Shown here one piece after another: positions 1 to 9,849 of a stretch of DNA of 64,000 bases. The DNA is taken from positions 23,064 through 87,063 of the forward strand of contig NW_024087032.1 in the NCBI RefSeq assembly GCF_009730915.1. The letters are read 5' to 3'. This stretch comes from Dioscorea cayenensis subsp. rotundata. Taxonomy: Eukaryota; Streptophyta; Magnoliopsida; Dioscoreales; Dioscoreaceae. The number at the start of each line of letters is the position of its first letter. The first letter of the stretch is position 1. The notes beneath the pieces are model-generated. The model ran no database searches. It was not told the DNA's origin and saw nothing but the letters and a program-made list of their open reading frames with translations. The translations under genes were made by a program, and so were the position numbers.

Positions 1-305
1 AATCCTAACTTGAAGTATTCATACACTAGAGAACACAAAAATCTCTAAGTAATTAACCTAAAAAATCTTCCACCAAATTCTCACAATTTGGCAAACCATA
101 ATTACAAGCTCTATCTATCCGTCAGTGTCAGTAGACAGCATAAAAATCGCAACATTAGTATAAACTCATATAAAATTGCTCAAAAATGAAATCAAAATTC
201 ACAAATTTCTTAATTCGACATAGTAGGCATACAGAAAGAAAAAGAAAGGGTCAATCTACGACCCCCTAAAACTTGCCAACAAAATCAAAGCTTGAGAGTC
301 ATTAC
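1..305 (-). other. Probable first intron of the GluTR-binding protein gene
   Basis: AT-rich sequence directly downstream, on the minus strand, of the exon ending near 306. No exon of the family is visible here, so the remaining exons must lie to the left of the window. Nothing else is seen. Confidence 0.5.
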
Positions 306-722
306 CCCAACATGAAAACTTGACTTTCCACAAGCCTGGAAGAACCTCTCGCTGTCATTCAAGCACAGAGCCGGCAGTCCCTGGGCGTCAACGACGAACC
401 GAGCTCCAATACCGAGCGGCCACCCATCGTCAACCGTGGTTGACAGCGTTCCAACAGAGGCGAGTTCCATAATAGTCCTGGAGACCTCCGCAAGAGAAGG
501 TTTCACATGGCGTTCTTGATCTTCTTTCAAAGGCGAAGGCGAAGGCGAAGGCGAAGGCGAAGGCTCGGTGGCTATACAGAGAGAACATCTAGTGAGATGC
601 AGGGAAAATGAAGAAATTGTGGCAGAGTTTGGAAGTGGGAATTTGGGGATTGTGGGGAGAGGAAGGCGAGAGGCAGCAGCTGATAGTGACAAGGAAGTGG
701 AAAGCATGGTCGCCGAGGACAT
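306..722 (-). CDS. Glutamyl-tRNA reductase-binding protein, chloroplastic, first exon (partial)
   Basis: In known plants this protein anchors glutamyl-tRNA reductase at thylakoids and protects it, which tunes 5-aminolevulinate supply for chlorophyll and heme. It has a pyridoxamine-phosphate-oxidase-like split-barrel fold. The visible exon starts at ATG 722. It encodes a Ser/Leu-rich transit-like N-terminus, a Pro-Ser repeat at about residues 54-64, and then the conserved start of the mature domain (SLAEVSRTIMELASVGTLST, then DGWPLGIGARF and LPALCLN). The exon probably ends at a GT donor at 304-305 or 310-311, just after SSFHV; the family continues there with further exons that lie outside the window. 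The stop at 285 belongs to intron read-through. The family call rests on recognised motifs, and the exact donor is uncertain. Confidence 0.8.
532..564. repeat. GGCGAA hexanucleotide microsatellite inside the coding exon
   Basis: About five copies of GGCGAA on the plus strand encode a Pro-Ser run on the minus strand, between the transit-like region and the mature domain. Length changes here would stay in frame. Confidence 0.9.
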
Positions 723-922
723 TCAGACCTTAGACCTTGAGAAAGAGAGAGAGAGCGCGAGCGAAAGAAGAAAAGGGACCTTGAAGTTCTCGTTACTGTT
801 ATTTAGGGATGGGATGGGATGGAATGGAATGGGATTGGGCGCGCCAAAGCAACCGGGCTGGGAGGGTCAGTACTTGGAGGAAAAAGACCGAAGATTTCAC
901 ATAATAGTACTTTTTACACATG

Positions 923-950
923 ATCATTGAAGAGCTAGCTCTTCAATGAT
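923..950. other. Perfect 28-bp palindrome upstream of the GluTR-binding protein gene
   Basis: The half-site ATCATTGAAGAGCT is followed immediately by its exact reverse complement with no spacer. It lies about 200 bp upstream of the start codon at 722, in the likely promoter region. It may be an operator-like or cruciform-capable site, or the relic of an inverted duplication. Confidence 0.8.
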
Positions 951-2226
951 TCTTTAAAAAAAAAAAAATGTTTTATAGGACTAGAGATGAGAACAATATT
1001 AGTGTTTAGTTGAAGATAAAAATAAAAGAAGGTATAGAAATAGAAGAGAAATTGGGTCAAATGACTTTTATACCGTCTAATATTTTAATCAATAATATGT
1101 TTTTTAAAAATAGTTATTAAATTATTTTAATTTCTACTGTACAAAATAATTTTACTGAAAAATTTTAAAATTAATTTCTATTCATTTTCTAATTTAGTTT
1201 TTAAATTTATATATTTTAATTTAAGAATATAATTTAATTATTTTTACTTAAAATAAATAAATATTCAAGTGAGGAAATTGCACTTGAATTCTTAGAATGA
1301 GAGTTTTTCCTTTGACATCAACTCATAAAATAACTAATATTATTTTAAAAATTAAAGATAAAATTTGCGGGGCAGAATAAATATGATTTTATCTAATCAT
1401 TTCACATTAGATAAACATCTAAATAAAATTAATTATGTTACAAAGATGCAACCCGTGTGCTAGATTACTAACCCACTATCACTAAAAAGACATTAGACTT
1501 TTTCTTTTTAATTTTTATGTTGGGGTTAATAGTAACCCCAATCTCAGGTTAACCTCGATGCTAACCCCAATGCCGGGGTTACATCCTTGTAGCATCGGGT
1601 TACCTTTGTAACCTCGACAATGGGGATTACAACAATAACCCCAATGCATTGTAACCCCCGCATGGGGTTATTAATCCCCCATCTTTTAGATTTTTTATTT
1701 TTTATTTTTTATTTTTATTATGTGCGTCTTTTATGCAATGTGGTGATTGTAGTTATTATCTCAAAATAATGTTATTCTACTTATGACAATTTGTAAATTT
1801 AATTTTGTGAAATAGAAGATATTTTTTTTAAAAAAAATTAACGGTTAAAAATATTTTTAAAAAAATATTAAATTTTTTATATTTAATAAATAGTTTATTA
1901 AGTTAAATTAATTAAATTATTTTAGATTAAATTAATTTTAAAGTATAATATTAAATAATTAGTAATAATAATAGATAAGGAGGGTGTTCTCACCAATTAA
2001 TTAAATAATTAGTTTTTAAAATTAATTTTTAAGTAGTAATAAGTGGTTAATTTAATTTTAAGTAGAGTATTAATTTTTAATTAAATGTGCAGTTTGACAT
2101 AACATGATGGATACATGTGGCATTTGGTAATTTAAATCATGTCATTTCTTTAGTTGTTAGGGGTAATAAAGTAATTATATTACCTAGGCACGTCCAATCC
2201 CCCCAATTTTGAGGGAACCGTTGTGC
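951..2226. other. AT-rich intergenic region with a GGGGTTA/TAACCCC cluster
   Basis: No gene is seen. Between about 1515 and 1678 the motif GGGGTTA and its complement TAACCCC occur many times in both orientations, giving several short potential hairpins. Their origin is unknown. Confidence 0.6.
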
Positions 2227-2389
2227 TTAGGCCATCTCCAACCCAAAACTCTATATTTAGCGCTTCAGTACTCAAAAATACAGCTTCTACAGTGAAAGTT
2301 TCTCCAACCATCATCTCTATTTTTAACTCTAAAATAGAATATTCTATGAATATTCTTTTTTATTTCACAATTTATATATTCATACTATC

Positions 2390-3446
2390 TAGAGATGGCA
2401 ATTTGTACCCTACCCGATCGAGGTATCAGACATGCATCTTGGCGAAAGAGGGTATTACCTCTTCGATCGGACATGCACGTGAGTGAGTACATCAGATTAG
2501 TTTTTGAGCGAGTGCAGGGTCGGGTAGGGCATGCCCTCACCCTACACCGCACCCTTACCCTTACCCATTGAAGAGGAGTGCGGGTGAAAACCCCTCACCC
2601 TGACCCTTACCCTTTCATATATATATATATATATAATTTTTTTATTAAACTAAACATTTACTCAATATCTATTTTTCATGGTGATTAATTTTGAAAATAA
2701 TACTTCAAATTTTCTCTTAATATATTATTTTTAAATTTTTATTTAATTTCTATATTTATATTTGATAATATTATCAAAAATTGAATTTTTAGATATATAT
2801 TAAAAAAATCATAATTAAATTTAAAAATAAACAAATATAAAAATAATGTTATAATAATTTATTCTATAAATTATAAAAACATCCCCGAAAAAAATAAGAT
2901 ACTAATAAAAAAATCAATCGGATATAACTTATGAGAATTACTTATAATATTTTTATATTCAAAAATCTTACTAGATATTTATAAAAATTTGAAGCTATAT
3001 AAAAATATAAATAGTAGATATATGAAAAAAATTTAAAACAAAAACCAAGATAGTTAAACATGAACAAAAACAAAAAGGTAGAGTTACCATTGAGTTCTAA
3101 ATAAATGTCATTTTTTTATGTGATTATATAATTTAAGATAAACAAATATATATCAACTTGTAATTTTTGAATTTATGGACATGTGTTTAAAGATTGTAAT
3201 ATAATGTATAATTAATTTATTTTTTTATTATTATTTAAATTTAATTCGATAATTTGAACAATGGGTAACAACGGGTAAGCGGGTGCACTGCAGGGTATAC
3301 CCAGTACTCTGGCAGTAAGGGTAAGGGTATGATTTTTTTTATCCTGAAGGGTACGGGTGAAGAAATGCGGGTATGGGGTAGGGGTTACGGTGCACGGGTA
3401 AGGGTTTTGGCATACCCTACCCATACCCTACCCGTTGCCATCCCTA
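2390..3446. mobile_element. Non-autonomous hAT-type element nested in the Harbinger
   Basis: The terminal inverted repeats TAGAGATGGCAA (left) and TTGCCATCCCTA (right) differ at one position. They are flanked by identical 8-bp duplications ATACTATC at 2382-2389 and 3447-3454. No transposase is encoded. Both subterminal zones are rich in the word TACCC and its complement, which gives inverted arms around an AT-rich core. The termini and duplication length fit the hAT superfamily. Confidence 0.92.
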
Positions 3447-3696
3447 ATACTATCCACAAATTTAATCATCTTTAAATCTTTTCCACTTTTAACCAATGAA
3501 TTATTTAAAATTTGATTTTAATTTTTATAATTATTATAAATATTTATTAAATATAAAATAAAAATTCAATTGGTTAAAAAAATGCAAATACAAAAAAACA
3601 AATATTACATTAATTACTTAATAAAAATATAACATACAAACAAGCACCATTGGTAAAAACAACACATTATTGGAAACTAGAGTAACACACAAGTTT

Positions 3697-5072
3697 TTAA
3701 TTATCTTCGTTATTTGCATAGCGCAACCATAAATGTTCAATCAATGCATTGCGAAGTGCAATATGAGCGTCTTTGTCCTTAATTTGCTTGTAACGACCAA
3801 GAAATTGTTCAAATCGAGCATCTTCATCTTGTACCAATTCAACTACTGGGGTCGTCACTTCTCTTACATCCACGATTGGTGCATTGATATCTCGTTCATC
3901 CTCGACTATCATGTTGTGCATTATAATGCATGCAGTCATTATGTCGTGTAAAACATTTTTACTCCAAAACCGTGCAGACCCTCCCACAATTGCAAAACGA
4001 GATTGTAGAACACCAAATGCTCTCTCAACATCTTTTCGGCATGCTTCTTGTCTCATTGCAAAATATTTTTTCTTCGGAGTTCGTGGTTGATGAATAGTTT
4101 GTACAATAGTAGACCATTTTGGATATATGTTATCAGCTAAATAATATCCCATATTGTATTCATTTCCTTGAATGATATAATGAGCAGGAGGAGCAATACC
4201 TTGTGCTAGGTTGGAGAGCAAATTAGAAGACTCCAAAATGTTTATGTCATTGTCGGTGCCCGCATACCAAAAATAAGCATGCCATATCCAAAGATCATAA
4301 TTTGCTACTGCTTCAAGAATAATGGTTGGGCATCCATACCTTTCTCTATATTGTCCAAACCCCATGCTCGTGGGACAATTTTTTTCCACTTCCAATGCAT
4401 ACAGTCCAAACTTCCTAACATTCCTGGAAAGCCACGTTGTTCTCCAATGTATAAGAGTCTTGCAATATCATTAGCATTAGGTGATCTAAGATATTGCTCA
4501 GTGAAAATCTCTACGATTGCTCGACAAAATCTTTTGAAGCTTTCAATTGCAGTTGATTCACCAATTTTGATATATTACGTCAGCATAGCATCGGCAGTAA
4601 ACCATATGCCAACATTCGAAAAGCGAGTAATTTTTTGCAAAAGTAGATAACCCACCTCGACCAAGACCATCACAACGTTGTTGAAAGTAACTATCATGGT
4701 TCTTAACTGCCCCAACAATGCGAAGAAATAAACTTCGTGACATCCGATATCTTCGATCGAAACATTTCAAAGATTATATCGTGGGTTCTCCGAAAAAGTA
4801 ATCATTCCACAAATTGCCATCTCCGCTTCTCGATTACGATTGATAACAACATGGCCTGGAATAGAGCCACCATGGGATCGACGGTTGTTCAAATGACTAA
4901 GGGTTAACTCTAATATCATGCTATTATTTTGAATAACCCGATGCATTGCATCTTCTTCCATTGAAAAGAGATCATACATCCATAACATATTGTCATTATC
5001 ATCATCATCAGAAGATGATGATGACAATATGTTATTTTCAGTATTTGACGGTCCTCCAATGTTGTAACTCAT
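3697..5072 (-). pseudogene. PIF/Harbinger transposase (DDE_Tnp_4), frame-shifted
   Basis: Reading the minus strand from ATG 5072 gives an acidic N-terminus, a family block RRYRMSRSLFLRIV (about 4745-4700), the first catalytic Asp in SLDCMHWKWK (about 4405), the second in GTDNDINILE (about 4250) and the catalytic Glu in CRKDVERAFGVLQ (about 4030), ending at 3697. All three acidic residues survive. The reading frame changes at least four times, near 4770, 4640, 4610-4560 and 4385; the last is in an A run after WKW. Residues after 4385 form one open frame of more than 230 codons. The enzyme normally cuts and pastes the element together with the ORF1 Myb-like partner encoded divergently at 6243. 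Confidence 0.88.
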
Positions 5073-5138
5073 TTTGTGTATATATTTATGGGTTCTATAG
5101 ATGGAAAAACTTATAAAATTGTCAATTTATAAGAAAAA

Positions 5139-6130
5139 GTTTGATATGATGAACTCAAATCCAACGGTTTTGATGTGGATGAAATCCATCCGACGGTTGA
5201 TAGAAAGATAAGGTGGTGCATTATTGAGTTTGCTTGTCTTCTTGCATTGAGAAGTGTCTCATTATTCAAATTGTTTATCTTCTTGTATTGGGAAGTGTCA
5301 CATTATTTAAATTGCTTATCTTATTGTATTGGAAAGTGTAATGAGATAGGGTTTGATATGATGAACTCAAATCCAACGGTTTTGATGCGCAAGAAATCCA
5401 TCCGACGGTTGATAGAAAGATAAGGTGGTGCATTATTGAGTTTGCTTGTCTTCTTGCATTGGGAAGTGTCTTATTATTCAAATTGTATATCTTCTTGCAT
5501 TGGGAAGTGCCACATTATTTAAATTGCTTATCTTATTGTATTGGAAAGTGTAATGAGATAGGGTTTGATATGATGAACTCAAATCCAACGGTTTTGATGT
5601 GGATGAAATCCATCCGACGGTTGATAGAAAGATAAGGTGGTGCATTATTGAGTTTGCTTGTCTTCTTGCATTGAGGAGTGTCTCATTATTCAAATTGTTT
5701 ATCTTCTTGTATTGGGAAGTGCCACATTATTTAAATTGCTTATCTTATTGTATTGGAAAGTGTAATGAGATAGGGTTTGATATGATGAACTCAAATCCAA
5801 CGGTTTTTGATGCTGCAAGAAATCCATCCGACGGTTGATAGAAAGATAAGGTGGTGCATTATTGAGTTTGCTTGTCTTCTTGCATTGGGAAGTGTCTCAT
5901 TATTCAAATTGTATATCTTCTTGCATTGGGAAGTGCCACATTATTTAAATTGCTTATCTTATTGTATTGGAAAGTGTAATGAGATAGGGTTTGATATGAT
6001 GAACTCAAATCCAACGGTTTTGATGTGGAAGAAATCCATCCGACGGTTGATAGAAAGATAAGGTGGTGCATTATTGAGTTTGCTTGTCTTCTTGCATTGA
6101 GGAGTGTCTCATTATTCAAATTGCTTATAT
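5139..6130. repeat. 212-bp tandem array between the divergent Harbinger genes
   Basis: Copies begin at GTTTGATATGATG at 5139, 5351, 5563, 5775 and 5989, spaced 212, 212, 212 and 214 bp; the fifth copy is partial. Each unit contains three roughly 41-bp sub-repeats built on AAATTG, TATCTTCTTG and GGGAAGTG. The array fills the whole gap between the transposase start (5072) and the ORF1 TATA box (6161). The open frames it seems to contain on both strands are repeats of one another and are not genes. Confidence 0.95.
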
Positions 6131-6160
6131 TCTAGCACATTATTCAATTATTGTGTTGCC

Positions 6161-6170
6161 TATATATAAA
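6161..6170 (+). promoter_or_regulatory. TATA box of Harbinger ORF1
   Basis: TATATATAAA lies about 75 bp upstream of the ORF1 ATG at 6243, in the single-copy stretch just after the tandem array. Confidence 0.6.
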
Positions 6171-6242
6171 CAACTTCATGTCATCTCTCATTTCAACCAT
6201 TATTATCAAAAAATCTCTCTTTCATTGTAACCCACGAAAAAA

Positions 6243-7247
6243 ATGTCTAAACAATCTCGTAGTTCGAGATACTCTCCTTATGAAGATGTCCACCTTTGTG
6301 AAATTTACATGGAAATGACTCAAGACCCCATTATTGGTACGAACCAGTCCTTAGAACAATTATGGGCTCGAGTTGAGGAAAAATACAATCTGACAAGAGA
6401 TAAAGCTTGGGTGGAGCGTTCTGCTCGGTCTTTACAATGTCGAATGCAAACAATAGAAAAGGCGTTGAAAAATTGAGCGGATGTATTCGACAGTGGAAAA
6501 ATTTGAATCCAAGTGGTGCATCAGACCAAGATATTGTAAGTATTTTATATATTTTATTCTTCAAAAGTTTATATTTTTACAAATACATAACTCTGAAATC
6601 ATTTATAGATGAATCGAGCAAAGAGGATGCTTTTGGATGATCCTAACTACAAGAAAGGGTTTAAGTTTGATCATGTGTGGCACATTGTGAGGAACTTTGA
6701 GAAGTTTAAAGATAATGTCATGACATCTAGACAAATTTCTCGAAAGCATGCATTTGACTATTTATCATCAGAATCTGAAAATCCCACGCCAGAATCGCAT
6801 GCACCGGAATCTCCTGGACTTTCTCAATTTTCTCTTAACTTAGATGATAGTGTTGGTGGCTCACCTTCTGAACGCCCAATCGGACAGAAGAAAGCCAAAC
6901 TGAAGAAAAAAATGGATGACGAAGTGACAACTTCTCTTAGTCGTCTAAAAGATGATAACTCTAAGATTATGGAGATGTTAGAGAAGACTAATGCTGATCG
7001 ACAAATGTTCATAGAAATGCAGAATAAAAATCTTGCTTTTCAACAAATGAAATATGAGGACAAAATCTTGATGCGAGATTTGAATTCTATCACTGATCCA
7101 AATATTCGTGCTTGTATACAAGCACAACAACAAGAAATTTTACAGAAAAGAGGGCATTTTCAACAACCACCTCCTTCTGGATCTAATATGTTTAATGACA
7201 TCTTCGGCAATATTGGTGGAAGTGGCGATAACATGCCGGACTATTAG
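6243..7247 (+). pseudogene. Harbinger ORF1, Myb/SANT-like protein, one frame break
   Basis: This is the DNA-binding partner of the Harbinger transposase. Exon 1 (6243-6535) has YSPYEDVHLCEIYMEMTQDP and ends SGASDQDI. Exon 2 (6609-7247) begins MNRAKRML and encodes the FKFDHVWHIVRNFEKF block, a Ser-rich linker, a Lys-rich segment (QKKAKLKKK) and a helical Gln-rich C-terminus. The 73-bp intron has GTAAGT and ATAG borders and joins codons in phase 0. One base is missing in the A run near 6470 (EKALK then KLSGCIRQ in the -1 frame). The same lesion occurs at the same codon in the copy near 63800. Apart from that break the protein is complete. Confidence 0.88.
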
Positions 7248-7479
7248 CCCCATCTACTTCAAACTTTATTTTGGGTGTTGTAGTTTTTTTTTTAATATAT
7301 CGCTAATAGTATATGTTTTAAGATTATTTTCTATGTTTTTATCTTATAGCTTATGTAATTTTCGTTAATTTAATGAATTTGTAATTCGTAAATTATTTTC
7401 TTTAATTTGATATGTCGTTATTAATTAAAAAATATAAAATTAAATTATAACTTTATAATTTAATTAAATTATAAAGTTA

Positions 7480-7910
7480 TAAATATAAATTGTAAAGAAA
7501 TAAAAGTAAAATTTAAAAAGAATTAAAAAATAGAAAATCAAAACTGAAAATCAAAATAGAAATAAAAAATAAAATAAAAAATATAAATTTAAAAAATTAA
7601 AAGCAAAATTAAAAACAAAATTAAAAAAGAATTAAAAACAGAAAATCAAAACCGAAAATCAAAACAAAAATAAAAAAATATAAATTTAAAAAATTAAAAG
7701 CAAAAATTAAAAAAACAAAATTAAAAAAAGAATTAAAAACAGTAAAAATCAAAAACCGAAAAATTAAAAACAAAAAAATAAAAAAATAAAATAAAACATA
7801 TAAATTTAAAAAAACTAAAAAGCAAAAATTAAAAAAATAAAATTAAAAAAAGAATTAAAAACCGAAAAATCAAAACCGAAAAATCAAAAACAAAAAAATA
7901 AAATAAAATA
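7480..7910. repeat. A-rich degenerate tandem tract in the Harbinger right arm
   Basis: Roughly 100-130-bp units made of AAATTAAAAACAAAA, GAATTAAAAACAG and AAATCAAAACCGAAA words are repeated three to four times. There is no coding content. It lies between ORF1 and the right terminus. Confidence 0.75.
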
Positions 7911-8068
7911 AAAAATGAAAATAACGTTGCTACAGTGGCGCGCAATATCCTCGCTGCGCCATCAGAAGCGAAATCTCATTTTCGGCGCCAAATTAACGCT
8001 TGGTTGGAGAATTTGGGCGCCAAATCCAACCCAAAACGTCAAATGTGACGCTGGGTTGGAGATGCCCT

Positions 8069-8177
8069 TATTAGGGTTATTAGAGCACTTGTATATGTTG
8101 CATGATATTACTTCTTTACCCACACCTTGTAATATATAAAAATCATCATCAATAAGCAATTATCTCCTTCCTTTGCA
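8069..8177 (+). repeat. 5' LTR of the copia element
   Basis: 109 bp, about 90 percent identical by eye to the copy at 13056-13164. It includes ATGATATTACTTCTTTACCC and a TATATAA-like stretch before the 3' end. Confidence 0.9.
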
Positions 8178-8191
8178 TGGTACTAGAGCCC
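8178..8191 (+). other. Primer binding site of the copia element
   Basis: TGGTACTAGAGCCC resembles the initiator-Met tRNA complementary site TGGTATCAGAGC used by plant copia elements. It starts directly after the 5' LTR. Confidence 0.75.
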
Positions 8192-8886
8192 TTAAGGGTA
8201 ACATAGACTCACTCACGATCCTCACGCCGCATGCCTGTCAGATTCCATCCAAAGCTCCCCCTCCAACACCGGCAACATCATCAACAACGTCAACGTCGCT
8301 ATCATCAACCAAGATTTGGCCACCTACAAGCTAGATCTGGCCATCTTCTCCTTGCCTTCTCTCATCTTTAGATCTGCCCATCTACAAGCTAGATCCGACC
8401 TCATTCTTGCATTTTCTCTCAAGATCCGGCCATCCTCATTCTTGTCTTTCCCACCATAATCCTCTCAAGATCCGATCATCTCCTTCTAGATCCGGCCATC
8501 AACAAACTAGATCAGGTCATCCATTCCGGTGCCGTCAATCTCCACTATCGGTAGACATAGGGTTTGAAGTCTCCTAAAAAAGAAAAAGAAAAAAAAAGAA
8601 AAAGAAAAGAAAAGAAAGAAAAAAAAAACAAAAAAAATCAATTTTCTTTCTATCTTCCTCTATTCCAGTCTTATATATATTTCTATATATAATTTTGTTT
8701 CTTCTTTTCATGTATGTTTTTCTCCTTGTTCAAAATATTTAGGCCTTCTTTAAGGAGACAAATATATATTAAGTTGTTGCACTTCAGTGTATCTTACTAG
8801 ACATTATACTGTCATAATGTCTTATATTCAAAACATAGTGTTCTGCTATTGTCTCTTCAATTTCTTCTATCTTCTCCACTTCACAG
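8192..8886 (+). other. Untranslated leader of the copia element
   Basis: No coding frame. It contains several copies of AGATCCGGCCATC-like words and a purine-rich AAAGAAA tract around 8578-8640. A pyrimidine-rich stretch ending in CAG just before the gag frame at 8887 resembles a splice acceptor. Confidence 0.6.
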
Positions 8887-9849
8887 GATCAGCAACATTC
8901 CCTCATTGCTATCAATGTCAGTGCTCAGGCTCTTCTCAAGCTTACTTCTACAAATTATACTACATGGTGTGCTCAATTTAACTCTTTGTTAATTGGGTAT
9001 TATCTGTTGGGCTTTGTTGATGACACACATCCATGTCCATTTGCCACTGTTACAAGTTCTGATTCCACTTCACCTGTACCTAATCCAGTTTTTGCACTCA
9101 TGGTTCGTCAAGATCAATTACTTCTGAATGCCATCATTGAATCAATCTCTCCTGCCTTAGTACCATTTATTGCATCCTCTTCCTCTACACGTGATGCTTG
9201 GAAAATCTTGAAAAAAACTTACGCTTCTCCATCTCGTGGTTGTATCATGGAACTTCGCACTCGTCTTGCTAACCTCTCGCAAGGCACTCAGACGATCACT
9301 GCTTATATGCAGGACATCAGAACCTGTATTGACTCCCTCGCTCTTATGAACAAGCCCGTTGACTTTGATGATTTCTCAATCTGCATTCTTAATGGGCTTG
9401 GTCTAGCATACTCCAATCTATCTCATGCTCTTCAAGTTCGAGATTCACCTCTTGAGTTCGAAGAACTGTTTGAAATCCTACTCAACTATGAAACTCAATT
9501 ACGACTTCTGAATCGGCACCAAGTTACTCCTGCCACAGCTTTCACTACTTCTACCAGGCCATCACACTCCAACCCTTCGCGCTCTGGATTCCAACATCGG
9601 TCCACTCACACTCCTAGACCTCAGTTCCATTGGTCATCACCATCAGGTCTGACTTCATCATTTTGCTCACCAGTGCAGTGTGGGACTCATCCTCCTATTG
9701 CATCACCTGGGTCAACACCACGGAGATATCTTGGTAAATGTCAGATATGTGGCACTGTTGGTCACTCTGCTTGCCAATGTTCATTTATACCGCAGTCTGC
9801 CTGGGCTTCTCTACCTCCTACTCCATGTCGCTTGCCAATGCGGTCTTAA
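8887..9849 (+). pseudogene. copia gag (nucleocapsid) frame
   Basis: The frame is open from 8887 to a TAA at 9847. Early on it has NYTTWCAQFNSLLIGYYLLG, the family's retrotransposon gag N-terminus. The UBN2-type helical region follows (RDAWKILKKTYASPS and LSQGTQTITAYMQDI), and a CX2CX4HX4C zinc knuckle, CQICGTVGHSACQC, near 9739-9780. No ATG exists in frame before 8986, so the original start is lost or supplied by splicing. Gag would package the RNA and form the particle. The early TAA separates it from pol. Confidence 0.82.

Larger units (their letters stand above)
2230..8067. mobile_element. PIF/Harbinger DNA transposon, full length, internally decayed
   Basis: The left terminus GGCCATCTCCAACCC (2230-2244) and the complement of the right terminus, GGGCATCTCCAACCC (8053-8067), match at 14 of 15 bases. 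They are flanked by TTA at 2227-2229 and 8068-8070, the 3-bp target duplication typical of this superfamily. Inside are the two expected divergent genes: a DDE transposase on the minus strand and a Myb/SANT-like ORF1 on the plus strand. A later hAT insertion (2390-3446), a 212-bp tandem array (5139-6130) and an A-rich repeat tract (7480-7910) enlarge it to 5.8 kb. Both genes carry frame breaks, so this copy cannot move on its own proteins. Confidence 0.93.

Noticed and set aside
2223-2486. Short frame of 87 codons
   Set aside because: It runs across the Harbinger terminus and the nested hAT end, so it is a chance frame.
5175-6119. Repeated 70-85-codon frames on both strands with near-identical peptides
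   Set aside because: They are frames of the 212-bp tandem units, shift between copies and match no protein.
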